From an uncultured Coprococcus sp. (lineage in GTDB: Bacteria > Bacillota > Clostridia > Lachnospirales > Lachnospiraceae): 64,000 nt of DNA. The notes beneath the pieces are model-generated. The model worked only from the letters and a program-made list of their open reading frames with translations, was not told where the DNA came from and ran no database searches. The DNA lies in assembly GCA_934247115.1 (NCBI GenBank), contig CAKQIY010000008.1, forward strand, positions 1 to 64,000, written 5' to 3'. Shown in pieces: positions 41,815-49,748 of this stretch (position 1 is its first letter; every line of letters begins with the position of its first letter). Both the position numbers and the translations under genes were made by a program.

Positions 41815-42837
41815 TTAATTTAACGCTTGAGACAGTGCATTCAGGTTATCTTCCATCACATTCAGATACGTCTCGCCAGCAGCCACATCCTCTGCGGTTA
41901 CAGACTGCATTGAGTCCATTGTCAGGATCTCCTGATTCTTCGACTCGGTCGCATTCTTTATCGACTCTGCTATATTGTGATCCGAACCCTCTATCGTCAA
42001 AATAACTGGGAGCTTTAAATCGTCCACCTTCTGCGCAAGAAATGTTATCGTTTCAAAGCTTGCCTCAGATTCTGCACTGCATCCTACAAATGCAGCATAG
42101 TAGGTAAGTCCATAGTCATCTGCCATATATCTGAACGGGAATCGGTCTCCAAACAGTATCTCCTTACGTTTACCCTTAGATACAGTAAGCGCATACCTTC
42201 CATCAAGATCATTAAGTCTGTCCACATATTCAGCAGCATTGTCCACATAATCTTCCTTATTTGCCGGATCAATCTCCTGTATATTTTCTGACAAAACATC
42301 AGTAAGTGTTACCGCATTTCTCAATGATAGCCACACATGCTCATCATACTCAGGTTCTTCCTCTTCTTCGGTTTCCTCTTCTTCCTCTGCCTGCATGCCT
42401 GGAACTACCTCTTCCTCTTTGACTGCAGTTCCCAAAGCGTCAAGCATATTTACAACCTTCATATCCTTATTAGTCGCTTCTTTCAGGGCACTATCCACCC
42501 AGCCATCAGACTCACCGCCAACATACACAAACATATCTGCGTCAGCTATCTTTGCTATATCCTCTGCAGTTGGCTGATAACTGTGAAGATCCATCCCCTG
42601 ATCGAGCAGCATAGTAAGCTGAAACTTGTCGGAATCATCGCCTATGATATTGCGGATCCAGTCATACTGAGGAAAAGTCGTACATACAATGCTGTACGCC
42701 GCAGCATTTGCCGTATTTTGGGGCGCACTTTCCCCTTTCTGATCAGAATCTGCTGCCGTCCTTGACGCTCCACAGCCACAAAATGCTGAAACAGTAAGTA
42801 CAGATGCCATAACAAGGCCAAATATTCTATTTTTCAT
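41815..42837 (-). CDS. znuA: Zinc-binding lipoprotein of ABC transporter, with acidic loop (ZnuA-like)
   Basis: 340 aa from the ATG at 42837 (MKNRIFGLVMASVL), behind GGAGG; the longer frame starts before that site. Lipobox SAFCGC. Metal ligand regions: MDLHSYQPTAEDIAKI near 92, DEHVWLSLRNA near 165, then a Glu/Asp pair further on. The His-rich loop of typical ZnuA proteins (residues about 130-165) is replaced by a run of glutamates (EEEEETEEEEEPEYDEH). It would still bind metal, but loosely. Zinc is inferred from the Zur-like regulator gene upstream. Confidence 0.9.
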   Translation of the reverse strand: MKNRIFGLVMASVLTVSAFCGCGASRTAADSDQKGESAPQNTANAAAYSIVCTTFPQYDWIRNIIGDDSDKFQLTMLLDQGMDLHSYQPTAEDIAKIADADMFVYVGGESDGWVDSALKEATNKDMKVVNMLDALGTAVKEEEVVPGMQAEEEEETEEEEEPEYDEHVWLSLRNAVTLTDVLSENIQEIDPANKEDYVDNAAEYVDRLNDLDGRYALTVSKGKRKEILFGDRFPFRYMADDYGLTYYAAFVGCSAESEASFETITFLAQKVDDLKLPVILTIEGSDHNIAESIKNATESKNQEILTMDSMQSVTAEDVAAGETYLNVMEDNLNALSQALN

Positions 42838-43010
42838 AATGATCAATAAACCTCCAAATTGATTGATAAAATTGACAGGCATATTTTGGTGCCCATAATT
42901 GGGTAAATTTAATAAACTGCCTCTAGATCAAAAACACCAATAATAAGTATTCGCCCTTATCTTTAGATGTATTTCCAGACGCAATTCTCAGTCAATATCC
43001 GTACTTTAAA

Positions 43011-43304
43011 TCAATTCAGCAATTCCACCTTCAGGGAAACGAGCGTATCGGTACAATACTCGTGGGTATACACCAATACAACTCCAAGTGTGAACACACT
43101 TAAGAACGCCAGGAACACTGGCGTAGTTGACATTGTCTTTATATTTGAAAGGAACTGTGCAGCCTGCTGCAAATGCATACATATAGGACATTCCTGCCCC
43201 GTACAGTCATGCTCCACATTGCGCGCAATATAGCCGTAAGAGAAAAGTACTCCTGATACAAAGAACACTATAAGAATCCATGACATTATTCTCTTTTTAC
43301 TCAT
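43011..43304 (-). CDS. Small membrane protein with Cys/His pair, zinc-operon associated
   Basis: 97 aa from the ATG at 43304, preceded by AAAAGGAGG. One membrane segment near 5-27, then an external HDCTGQECPICMHLQQA motif (His, three Cys, His, residues about 33-49) and a second membrane segment near 62-82. The Cys/His cluster suggests a zinc or other metal site. It lies between the Fur-like regulator and znuA. No named family is recognised with certainty; a metal sensor or chaperone role is a guess. Confidence 0.72.
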   Translation of the reverse strand: MSKKRIMSWILIVFFVSGVLFSYGYIARNVEHDCTGQECPICMHLQQAAQFLSNIKTMSTTPVFLAFLSVFTLGVVLVYTHEYCTDTLVSLKVELLN

Positions 43305-43401
43305 TCTGCACACCTCCTTTTCTTGCTTATAAAATTCTGGGATATATAGTTTTCGTTGTGACCATAACGACACAATTCCATCTGTAACAATCACGTTTAG
43401 T

Positions 43402-43827
43402 TTAGACTACAGCGACTCCACAACGCCTCTGACAATCTTTGCAAATACCACATATCGACGATCTGTCACAGTCGATCATAAATCCATACCTATCCTGAAC
43501 TCCTTTAGCTATGTGATTCATGGTATCGCGGTCAATATGTATGACTCTTCCGCACTTAACACACTGCATATGAAGGTGCTCGTGACAACTATGATCAGCC
43601 TTTTCCATTCTATACATACTTGAACCACCATCAGCACTCTGATACTTTATCAATTTGTCCTGGGTAACCATGCGGTCAAGATTGCGATATACGGTTGTTG
43701 TATTCGCATCTATGCCATTCTCATCCAAATACACACTTACATCAGCCGCGCAAAAACCTCTGTCCTGCCTTCCTGCAGCAAATGCCTCTATAGCCTGACT
43801 TATTCTCGTTTTATACTCCCTCGCCAT
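43402..43827 (-). CDS. Fur-family transcriptional regulator (Zur-like)
   Basis: 141 aa from the ATG at 43827, behind GAGGGATAG; the longer frame runs into the promoter. N-terminal winged helix (FCAADVSVYLDENGIDANTTTVYRNLDRM), then the metal-binding half with HSCHEHLHMQCVKCGRVIHID near 85-105 and CGICKDCQRRC near 126-136. Two CxxC pairs form the structural zinc site. Leading position in the znu operon makes zinc (Zur) more likely than iron (Fur) or peroxide (PerR). Confidence 0.9.
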   Translation of the reverse strand: MAREYKTRISQAIEAFAAGRQDRGFCAADVSVYLDENGIDANTTTVYRNLDRMVTQDKLIKYQSADGGSSMYRMEKADHSCHEHLHMQCVKCGRVIHIDRDTMNHIAKGVQDRYGFMIDCDRSSICGICKDCQRRCGVAVV

Positions 43828-43847
43828 ACTATCCCTCTTTTTCAATT

Positions 43848-43901
43848 TGCAAACCACTTGCATTTTTACTGTATCATAAATGGCTTTCAACTTTATGTCA
43901 A
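43848..43901 (-). promoter_or_regulatory. Promoter of the zinc operon with inverted repeat
   Basis: TTGACA (43896-43901), 17-base spacer, TATGAT (43873-43878) on the minus strand. Downstream of the start site TGCAA-N5-TTGCA (43848-43862) is an inverted repeat that may be the operator of the Fur-family regulator. It does not resemble the known Bacillus Zur box. Confidence 0.7.
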
Positions 43902-43945
43902 CACCTTTTTATATAATTAAACATGATCTGTATACCCACACATAT

Positions 43946-43977
43946 TAAAACCGGATGGCCTGAACCATCCGGTTAAA
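43946..43977 (-). terminator. Terminator of the methyltransferase gene
   Basis: AACCGGATGG, 6-base loop, CCATCCGGTT, then TTAATAT on the minus strand. The stem is strong but the U-run is short. Confidence 0.7.
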
Positions 43978-43997
43978 CTATTTATTCCGCATATTTA

Positions 43998-44819
43998 TCA
44001 CTTTTCCATCACTACTATCTTGTTTGATATATTGCTGACAAATGGTATTTTGCCAATGACTTTATAAACCGGTATGAACTCAGCCATTCCTTCTACAAGA
44101 CTGTGCTGTTCTATGTATCTGTATTTCGGAATTATCTCTGCAAGTTTCTTTCCATTTGCCACGCCCCAGGAGAACTTGGCATGGCTTCCATGTATAGATT
44201 TCTCTTTGATATGCTTCGCCATGAACGGTGCCATAGTCTCAACAAATACTGTGGCGTGCTCGAATTTTCTGTATATTATGTCAAACATCTTCTTAACATC
44301 AGCCTCCGTCAGATACATTGTAAGCCCCTCTATGATGACCAGTACAGGTTCGCCGGCATACTCTACCATGTCAGCCCATTTATCGTCCATGGCGGATTCC
44401 GCTATCTGGTACACCGGTCCGTCCTCCTGCAGGAACTTTGCCCTGACAGTCATGGTTTCCGGGAGATCAATGTTGTACCAGCCTTTATATCTGCCCTCAT
44501 TTCTATAGCAGCGGGTATCAAGACCACATGCGATGTTCACAACCAAAGCGCCCTTATGCTTTTTCAGGTATTCTGACACCAGCTTATCAAGAACTATAGT
44601 TCTCGCTATAACGCCGCTTCCCATCGCCATATCTTTATCTGCAAGGGAAAAATCATAATCAAGACTGTCAACTATCTCTATTGCCTTGCCATCATATATG
44701 GCATGGTCCGGCTTTCTTGATTCCTTCGCCCTTGCGTAAAGTGTCTGGAGCATCGTCTCTGGAACTCCGGTTATGTCCACCTTTGATCTGTCTGCTGTGT
44801 TGTTCTGTGTGCTGCTCAT
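43998..44819 (-). CDS. Class I SAM-dependent methyltransferase, LCMT family
   Basis: 273 aa. SAM site LVVNIACGLDTRCYRNEG near 92-109, YNIDLPETMTVR near 117 and ILVIIEGLTMYL-like VLVIIEGLTMYLTEADVKKM near 160-180 match the leucine carboxyl methyltransferase family (PPM1/tcmP-like O-methyltransferases). In bacteria these methylate small molecules, often polyketides. No biosynthetic neighbours help here. AGGAGGAAATG precedes the ATG. Confidence 0.88.
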   Translation of the reverse strand: MSSTQNNTADRSKVDITGVPETMLQTLYARAKESRKPDHAIYDGKAIEIVDSLDYDFSLADKDMAMGSGVIARTIVLDKLVSEYLKKHKGALVVNIACGLDTRCYRNEGRYKGWYNIDLPETMTVRAKFLQEDGPVYQIAESAMDDKWADMVEYAGEPVLVIIEGLTMYLTEADVKKMFDIIYRKFEHATVFVETMAPFMAKHIKEKSIHGSHAKFSWGVANGKKLAEIIPKYRYIEQHSLVEGMAEFIPVYKVIGKIPFVSNISNKIVVMEK

Positions 44820-44842
44820 TTTCTCATTTCCTCCTACTTTTT

Positions 44843-45017
44843 AATGGAGCAAACGCATGAAAGGCGCTTGCGCGCGGCGTTTGCGTGCTTCACAAGGATT
44901 CCTCCCGCTTACGCGGGGCCCTCCTTATTATAATGGAGCAAACGCATGAAAAGCGCTGCGCGCGGCGTTTGCGTGCTTCATAAGGAATCCTCCCACTTAT
45001 GTGGGCCCCTCCTTATG
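44843..45017. repeat. Direct tandem repeat of a two-hairpin unit
   Basis: Two copies of an 89-bp unit, starting at 44843 and 44932, about 90% identical. Each starts AATGGAGCAAACGCATGAAA, forms a stem GCAAACGC / GCGTTTGC around GCGC-rich sequence, then a second stem AAGGA..TCCTT containing CCTCCCGCTTACGCGGG. In that inner hairpin the two copies differ in compensating positions (CCCGC/GCGGG against CCCAC/GTGGG), so pairing is kept. Lies between tetR and the methyltransferase gene. Confidence 0.88.
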
Positions 45018-45057
45018 AAATATAACATTTGTCATGTTTTGTTATGTTCATAAAAAT

Positions 45058-45085
45058 AAGAGGTTCATCATCGATGAACCTCTTT
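45058..45085 (-). terminator. Terminator that includes the tetR stop codon
   Basis: AGAGGTTCATC-GAT-GATGAACCTCT is a near-perfect stem that contains the last three codons and stop of the TetR gene, followed by TATTTTTATG on the minus strand. Confidence 0.75.
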
Positions 45086-45667
45086 CTTTAAGCTCTCTAT
45101 CAACTTTTCTGTACCGCCGGTGGCATGAATGCCAATCTTTTCTGTCAGATACATTTTCTTCTCCACATCTACATCCTCGTTCAGTATCGCCATGGCTCCT
45201 TCAAGCCGCATCTTCGCCAGCACGCGAACCAAAGCCTCATCCGGATCGCATCCGAGCTGTGACCTGTAATATGCCGCAAATGAATGTCTCATGAACTCCT
45301 CAACCCTCAGGTGATAATTCTCATAGCAGCTGCCGTCAGCGCCATACATGATGATCATTGCCTCTTCCCTGTGTGCCAGAAGGAATTGCATCATGATCTT
45401 ATCTGCATCTACGCCCGTGCCGGGGTTCTCAATCTCCCCCTTCATAAGTTTTCCAAGCATGGCTTCGTATTGGTTCACAAGCGGTTCTAGTATCGCCTTG
45501 AACAATGCCTCCTTACTCTCAAATGAAAAGTAGAAGGCTCCGGTGGTAACTCCCGCACTATTGCAGATTCTTCTAAGGCTTGCCCTCTGGTAACCATTTT
45601 CAAGGAATTCCTCTTTGCCGGCTTTTTTCAGTTTTTCTATCGTTTCACTGCGCTTGTCGTTTTCCAT
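45068..45667 (-). CDS. TetR-family transcriptional regulator
   Basis: 199 aa from the ATG at 45667 (MENDKRSETIEKL); the longer frame would run through the promoter. N-terminal TetR helix-turn-helix (NGYQRASLRRICNSAGVTTGAFYFSFESKEALF, residues about 21-55); ligand-binding domain of unknown specificity follows. There is no ribosome site; a -10 box lies so near that the mRNA would be nearly leaderless. The start codon is part of a palindrome that is probably its own operator. Possible target: itself and the neighbouring methyltransferase gene. Confidence 0.85.
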   Translation of the reverse strand: MENDKRSETIEKLKKAGKEEFLENGYQRASLRRICNSAGVTTGAFYFSFESKEALFKAILEPLVNQYEAMLGKLMKGEIENPGTGVDADKIMMQFLLAHREEAMIIMYGADGSCYENYHLRVEEFMRHSFAAYYRSQLGCDPDEALVRVLAKMRLEGAMAILNEDVDVEKKMYLTEKIGIHATGGTEKLIESLKKEVHR

Positions 45668-45706
45668 AACACATGTTATGTTAGCACAAACTAACCAATC
45701 TAACAA
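45665..45706 (-). promoter_or_regulatory. tetR promoter and palindromic operator overlapping the start codon
   Basis: TTGTTA (45701-45706), 17-base spacer, TAACAT (45678-45683) on the minus strand predict a start about four bases before the ATG. CATAACA-TG-TGTTATG (45665-45680) is a perfect 7-bp-arm palindrome that includes the ATG, and GTTAG-N6-CTAAC (45680-45695) lies next to it. Confidence 0.7.
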
Positions 45707-45794
45707 CCTCTTTTTTTATTATATGTAGCCTTTGTTCCTGACTTATACAAATCCTTGCTTTTTCCTACTATCCACCAACTGACAGAGATGTATT

Positions 45795-46343
45795 CTACTG
45801 CTTCTGCAGGTACTTCACCGGAACCGCCTTCGTAAGCCACACACCATTCTTCGAAAGATAGAACTTATATCCATCCCTGTACATCTCTCCAGCTCTTACA
45901 ATATACAAGACCGGTTTTCCATGCCGCTGTCCCACCTTAAATGCTGTGTCTCTGTCATTTGACAGGTGGACATACAGACGGCTCTTAGGCAGAAGTCCAT
46001 CTGCATCTATATTCTGTACATACTTTTCACCCGTGCCGTGCCACAGTTCTTCCGGCGGACACACCTCGTCCAGTTCAACATCAACAGGTATAGAATGTCC
46101 CTGATTCGCTCTTATGAGAGTCTTGTCCTCGTTGAATGAATACCTCTGTTTCTTGTCAGTACGGACAATCTCTTCCAACATATCCATATCGATCTGGTGT
46201 TGTGCTCCAATACCAGACAAAAGCTCGTCAACATTTGCCCAGCCATGCTCATCCAGACTGATTCCGATGCTTTCTGGTCTGTGTCGAAGAATCAGACTCA
46301 TAAAACGGCTGAGCTTATTTAAATATTTTTCATCGTATTCCAC
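45795..46343 (-). CDS. kptA: RNA 2'-phosphotransferase (Tpt1/KptA family)
   Basis: 182 aa with a GTG start at 46343, behind GGAGGAG. Family landmarks: KLSRFMSLILRHRPESIGI near 10-28 (catalytic Arg/His), LWHGTGEKYVQNI near 100, SRLYVHLSNDRDTAFKVG near 122, VLYIVRAGEMYRDGYKFY near 147. The family removes a 2'-phosphate from RNA using NAD+. Bacteria lack the tRNA splicing that makes such ends, so the natural substrate here is not known. Confidence 0.94.
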   Translation of the reverse strand: MEYDEKYLNKLSRFMSLILRHRPESIGISLDEHGWANVDELLSGIGAQHQIDMDMLEEIVRTDKKQRYSFNEDKTLIRANQGHSIPVDVELDEVCPPEELWHGTGEKYVQNIDADGLLPKSRLYVHLSNDRDTAFKVGQRHGKPVLYIVRAGEMYRDGYKFYLSKNGVWLTKAVPVKYLQKQ

Positions 46344-46371
46344 GATCTTCTCCTCCAGTCAACTACAATTA

Positions 46372-46953
46372 TCAAGGTTCATTTGAGCCTTTTATTTGGA
46401 TTATTTTTTTATTCAAGTATTTCCTTACCGTCTCAAGCCCTCCAATCGGCACGCAAAACTTCTGGTCATGGTTCTTACATGCCTCATAGGTTTCCTCCAG
46501 ATCAAACCAGCTCACGCCGTCCAACTCTTCCTTCTGGATCGTCAGGTCTGCTATGTCCACCGTTTTCTGATACACGAACACAAATGCCACCTCATTGTCC
46601 CTGAACATTTTGCCGTGAAATTCCTTCTCATACTGTATTCTGAATGTTCCCGCAAAATCAAGATCTGTGGCCTCAGCCTTTATGCCAAGCTCCTCTTCGA
46701 ATTCCCTGAGTGCCGACTCCAGAGGTTCATCTCCCGCCTGTATGTGCCCCGCCGATGAGGTATCATACCTTCCTGGAAATGAATCCTTATCCATCGACCG
46801 CTTCTGCAGAAGAACCTTATATCTGCCATTCTCTTCCTTCGCTATCCAGATATGCGCAGTCCTGTGGCATATGCCTTTTGCATGAGCCTCACTCCTCTCC
46901 ACTGTGTCTCCGGTGGGGTTGCCCTGTTCGTCACATATATCAAAAAGTTCCAT
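46372..46953 (-). CDS. NUDIX hydrolase of the isopentenyl-diphosphate-isomerase-like type
   Basis: 193 aa. Begins MELFDICDEQGNPTGDTVER, the usual start of this NUDIX group; the NUDIX box is GHIQAGDEPLESALREFEEELGI near 68-90. HRTAHIWIAKEENGRYKVLLQKRS matches the type of YfcD/IPP-isomerase-like proteins. Substrate unknown. The ATG follows AGAAGGACGG. Confidence 0.9.
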   Translation of the reverse strand: MELFDICDEQGNPTGDTVERSEAHAKGICHRTAHIWIAKEENGRYKVLLQKRSMDKDSFPGRYDTSSAGHIQAGDEPLESALREFEEELGIKAEATDLDFAGTFRIQYEKEFHGKMFRDNEVAFVFVYQKTVDIADLTIQKEELDGVSWFDLEETYEACKNHDQKFCVPIGGLETVRKYLNKKIIQIKGSNEP

Positions 46954-46976
46954 TATTTTGTACCGTCCTTCTATTC

Positions 46977-49748
46977 CTACACCACCAGCCGAGCCTTCGC
47001 CCTGCCGGTTCTGTCCTTTTCCACCACGATCTGCTTATCGATCTTTTCCTTGAGTTCAGTCACATGCGATATTATTCCCACCAGCTTGCGTCCCTCGGTC
47101 ACGCTGACCAGCGCTTTGTATGCCTGTGGCAGAGTCTTTTCTGTATCAAGGGATCCAAAGCCCTCATCCACAAACATGGTATCTATCTGAATTCCGCCAG
47201 CCGAAGCCTGCACCTCATCGGAAAGTCCTAGCGCAAGTGAAAGCGATGCCATAAATGACTCACCGCCAGAAAGCGACTTAACGTCTCGTCTGCTGCCGTT
47301 GTAATGATCCACAACACAGAGGTCAAGGCCGATCTGGCTTCTCTTGTCACTGCTGTCCGTCACGCGGCTCAGTTCATACTGACCGTCTGACATCTTCAGA
47401 AATCTCAGATTTGCACGCTGAATTATCCTGTCAAAATACGACATCTGTATGTATGCCTCTAGGTTTATCTTGTTCTTGCCGGATAGATTTCCTGAGGCAG
47501 TATCATAGAGCGACTTCACACTGACGTATTCCTTTTCTTTTGCTGAAAGTTCATCGGACTTCCTGCCGATATTCGCCATCGCCGTTTCATTTGCACGGAT
47601 GCGGCTGTTCCCATCCTGCATGAGAAGTCTGATTCTTCCAAGCTCATTTCTCACCGCAGCTTTATCATCCTCAAGCTTAACAAGCTCAAGTTTTTCAGAA
47701 GACTCCATCGCGTCTGTCAAAGCTTTTATCTGTCCCTCCAGAGCTTTGATACGCTGGAGAACTTCATTATATCTCTTCTCGGCAGACTCGAACGTTTTCT
47801 GCAATTTTTGCGCTCTGGCAAGAATGTCATTCATATGTTTTTCTGCCTCTTTTCTATCGTTGAATCTAAGACCAGCAGCCAGTTCTGTCGCCTGTTCTCT
47901 GTCGGAGACAACCTTTGCCGTGAGCGCCGATATATTTCTCTCAAGCTCCGCCAGCTTTACCTGCATTCCGGCAAATGCCTCTTCCTCCTGAGGAAGTTTT
48001 GCAGCAAGCTCATCCCTTCTGCTGACCCTTTTGCGTTCAGCCTCGATCTGTCTGTCGGTATCGGCAATCTTCTCATCGTAATATCCAATATTCTTCTCAA
48101 CCTTTTCCGGCAGACCGTCTATATCCTCCGGGGCGTCAAATTTCTTCCTGGCCTGCTCAATAATGCTGTTTCTGATCTCAGTGACGCTGGCAAGCTTTAC
48201 CTTTGCATCCGTAGCACTGGCATTTGCCCTGTCACGGGCCTTGTCCGCATTTTTCTTCGCAGTCTCAAGCTGTGCCTCCGTAGGTGCTTCATTCGGCAGC
48301 TCCGCCAAATGCTTGTGTTCAGTCGCACCGCACACAGGGCACGCCTGTCCCTCCTTCAGATCCTTTGCAAGGATTCCCGCCTGGGCATTCCTGTACAGTG
48401 TGCTCATATGCTCATACTTATCCTGCTTTCTGGTATACGTCTCGTTATCAAACAGATACTGCTTCTGTGCTTTGTCCACCGCCTGTTTTCTTCTGCTGTA
48501 TTCCATGAGCAGTCTGCTTATGCCATTCAGATAGTCAACAGCGTCAGCCATCTTCTCCCTCGATGCCGTAATTGCAACTATTTTCTCCCCCGCATCCGCA
48601 AGCTGTGTCTGCTCCTGCCTCAGCTTTTCTATGCTCTTCTGCTTGTCTGCCACAAGCATTCTGCCCTTCTCCGCCTGTTCATTTTGCTTCCGTAGCAGCT
48701 GTTCCTCGTCTGCAATATTTTTTCTCTTCTCATCCAGTTTTTCATAGTCTGGAAGTTCGTTATTTATAACCGCCGCCTGCCTTTGGAGCTCTTCCGTCTC
48801 TGGGAGCGCTTCCTTTGTCCTGTTTAACTCTGCCTCAGCAGCAGTTCTGTCATTCTGTACATTTGCAAGCTCCAAATGTGCCTTTTCAAGCTGCACTCTG
48901 GCTTTCTCTGTCTGCTGTGCCTTGCCTATCAGCGTGTCAAGTTCCCCGACCCGGGTCTCAAGTGTACCAATCTGCTTCTCATATGAATCCGTTCTTGCCT
49001 TCTCCGTTACAATAAGCTTTCCAATGAGTGTGATCACCTCATCAATTGGCATCTGACCGTCCTTTGCCTTCTGGACACTGAGCCCAAGAGGGTCATCCTC
49101 TCCGAAGACTATCCCGGATATATACTGCTCTATACTCTTCTTCATATCGTCCCGTTCACTCTGAAGCTTTCTCGTCTCGTCCTGAAGACGCTTCTGCAGA
49201 ACAAAATACCTTGATGTGTGAAAAAGCTTACTGAATATCTTCTGCCTGTCCCCGGACTCCGCCACCAACAGTTCCTTGAACTCACCCTGGGCAAGCATGG
49301 ATATCTGTGAAAACTGCTCTCTGTCCACACCCAACAATTCCTGAAGATATGAATTTACCTTCGTTCTGTTGGTGATGACAGAGTCGTCTGGAAGATACAG
49401 TTCTGCAGCCGCATCCTGCAGGGTAGTTCCTTCACCTTTTTTCTTACGTCTCTCATAGGAAGGATTCCTTTTAACTCTGTAAGTCTTCCCCATATGATCA
49501 AATGTCAGTTCAACATAGGTATCTGTGTCCACATCGGCATACGTTGATCTCATCATCCTCGCATCACGACTCGCTCCACTCGGCTCATCATACAGCGCAT
49601 AACAGATGGCATCGAATATCGTGGTCTTTCCCGCACCTGTATCCCCAGTCACAAGATACAAGCCTTCAGCCCCAAGCTGGGCCATATCAAGCGTCTGCAC
49701 CCCCGCATATGGTCCAAATGCCGACATCGTAAGATTTAGTGGTCTCAT
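46977..49748 (-). CDS. sbcC: SbcC exonuclease subunit (Rad50-like)
   Basis: 923 aa from the ATG at 49748, which shares one base with the sbcD stop (TGATG); GGAGG lies seven bases upstream. Walker A GDTGAGKTTIFDAICYALY near 32-50, long coiled coils around the zinc hook CPVCGATEHKH near 475, and the C-terminal signature SLSGGESFMASLSLALGLSDEV with Walker B TMFVDEGFGSLD near 860. With SbcD it cleaves hairpin and palindromic DNA and processes ends. Confidence 0.95.
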   Translation of the reverse strand: MRPLNLTMSAFGPYAGVQTLDMAQLGAEGLYLVTGDTGAGKTTIFDAICYALYDEPSGASRDARMMRSTYADVDTDTYVELTFDHMGKTYRVKRNPSYERRKKKGEGTTLQDAAAELYLPDDSVITNRTKVNSYLQELLGVDREQFSQISMLAQGEFKELLVAESGDRQKIFSKLFHTSRYFVLQKRLQDETRKLQSERDDMKKSIEQYISGIVFGEDDPLGLSVQKAKDGQMPIDEVITLIGKLIVTEKARTDSYEKQIGTLETRVGELDTLIGKAQQTEKARVQLEKAHLELANVQNDRTAAEAELNRTKEALPETEELQRQAAVINNELPDYEKLDEKRKNIADEEQLLRKQNEQAEKGRMLVADKQKSIEKLRQEQTQLADAGEKIVAITASREKMADAVDYLNGISRLLMEYSRRKQAVDKAQKQYLFDNETYTRKQDKYEHMSTLYRNAQAGILAKDLKEGQACPVCGATEHKHLAELPNEAPTEAQLETAKKNADKARDRANASATDAKVKLASVTEIRNSIIEQARKKFDAPEDIDGLPEKVEKNIGYYDEKIADTDRQIEAERKRVSRRDELAAKLPQEEEAFAGMQVKLAELERNISALTAKVVSDREQATELAAGLRFNDRKEAEKHMNDILARAQKLQKTFESAEKRYNEVLQRIKALEGQIKALTDAMESSEKLELVKLEDDKAAVRNELGRIRLLMQDGNSRIRANETAMANIGRKSDELSAKEKEYVSVKSLYDTASGNLSGKNKINLEAYIQMSYFDRIIQRANLRFLKMSDGQYELSRVTDSSDKRSQIGLDLCVVDHYNGSRRDVKSLSGGESFMASLSLALGLSDEVQASAGGIQIDTMFVDEGFGSLDTEKTLPQAYKALVSVTEGRKLVGIISHVTELKEKIDKQIVVEKDRTGRAKARLVV

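Noticed and set aside
42883..43010. A Zur or Fur box directly before znuA
   Set aside because: No convincing inverted repeat was found there; the only clear promoter is before the regulator gene at 43848-43901.
44843..45017. Tandem 89-bp repeats considered as CRISPR or as attachment sites
   Set aside because: Only two units without spacers, and no integrase or tRNA gene nearby.
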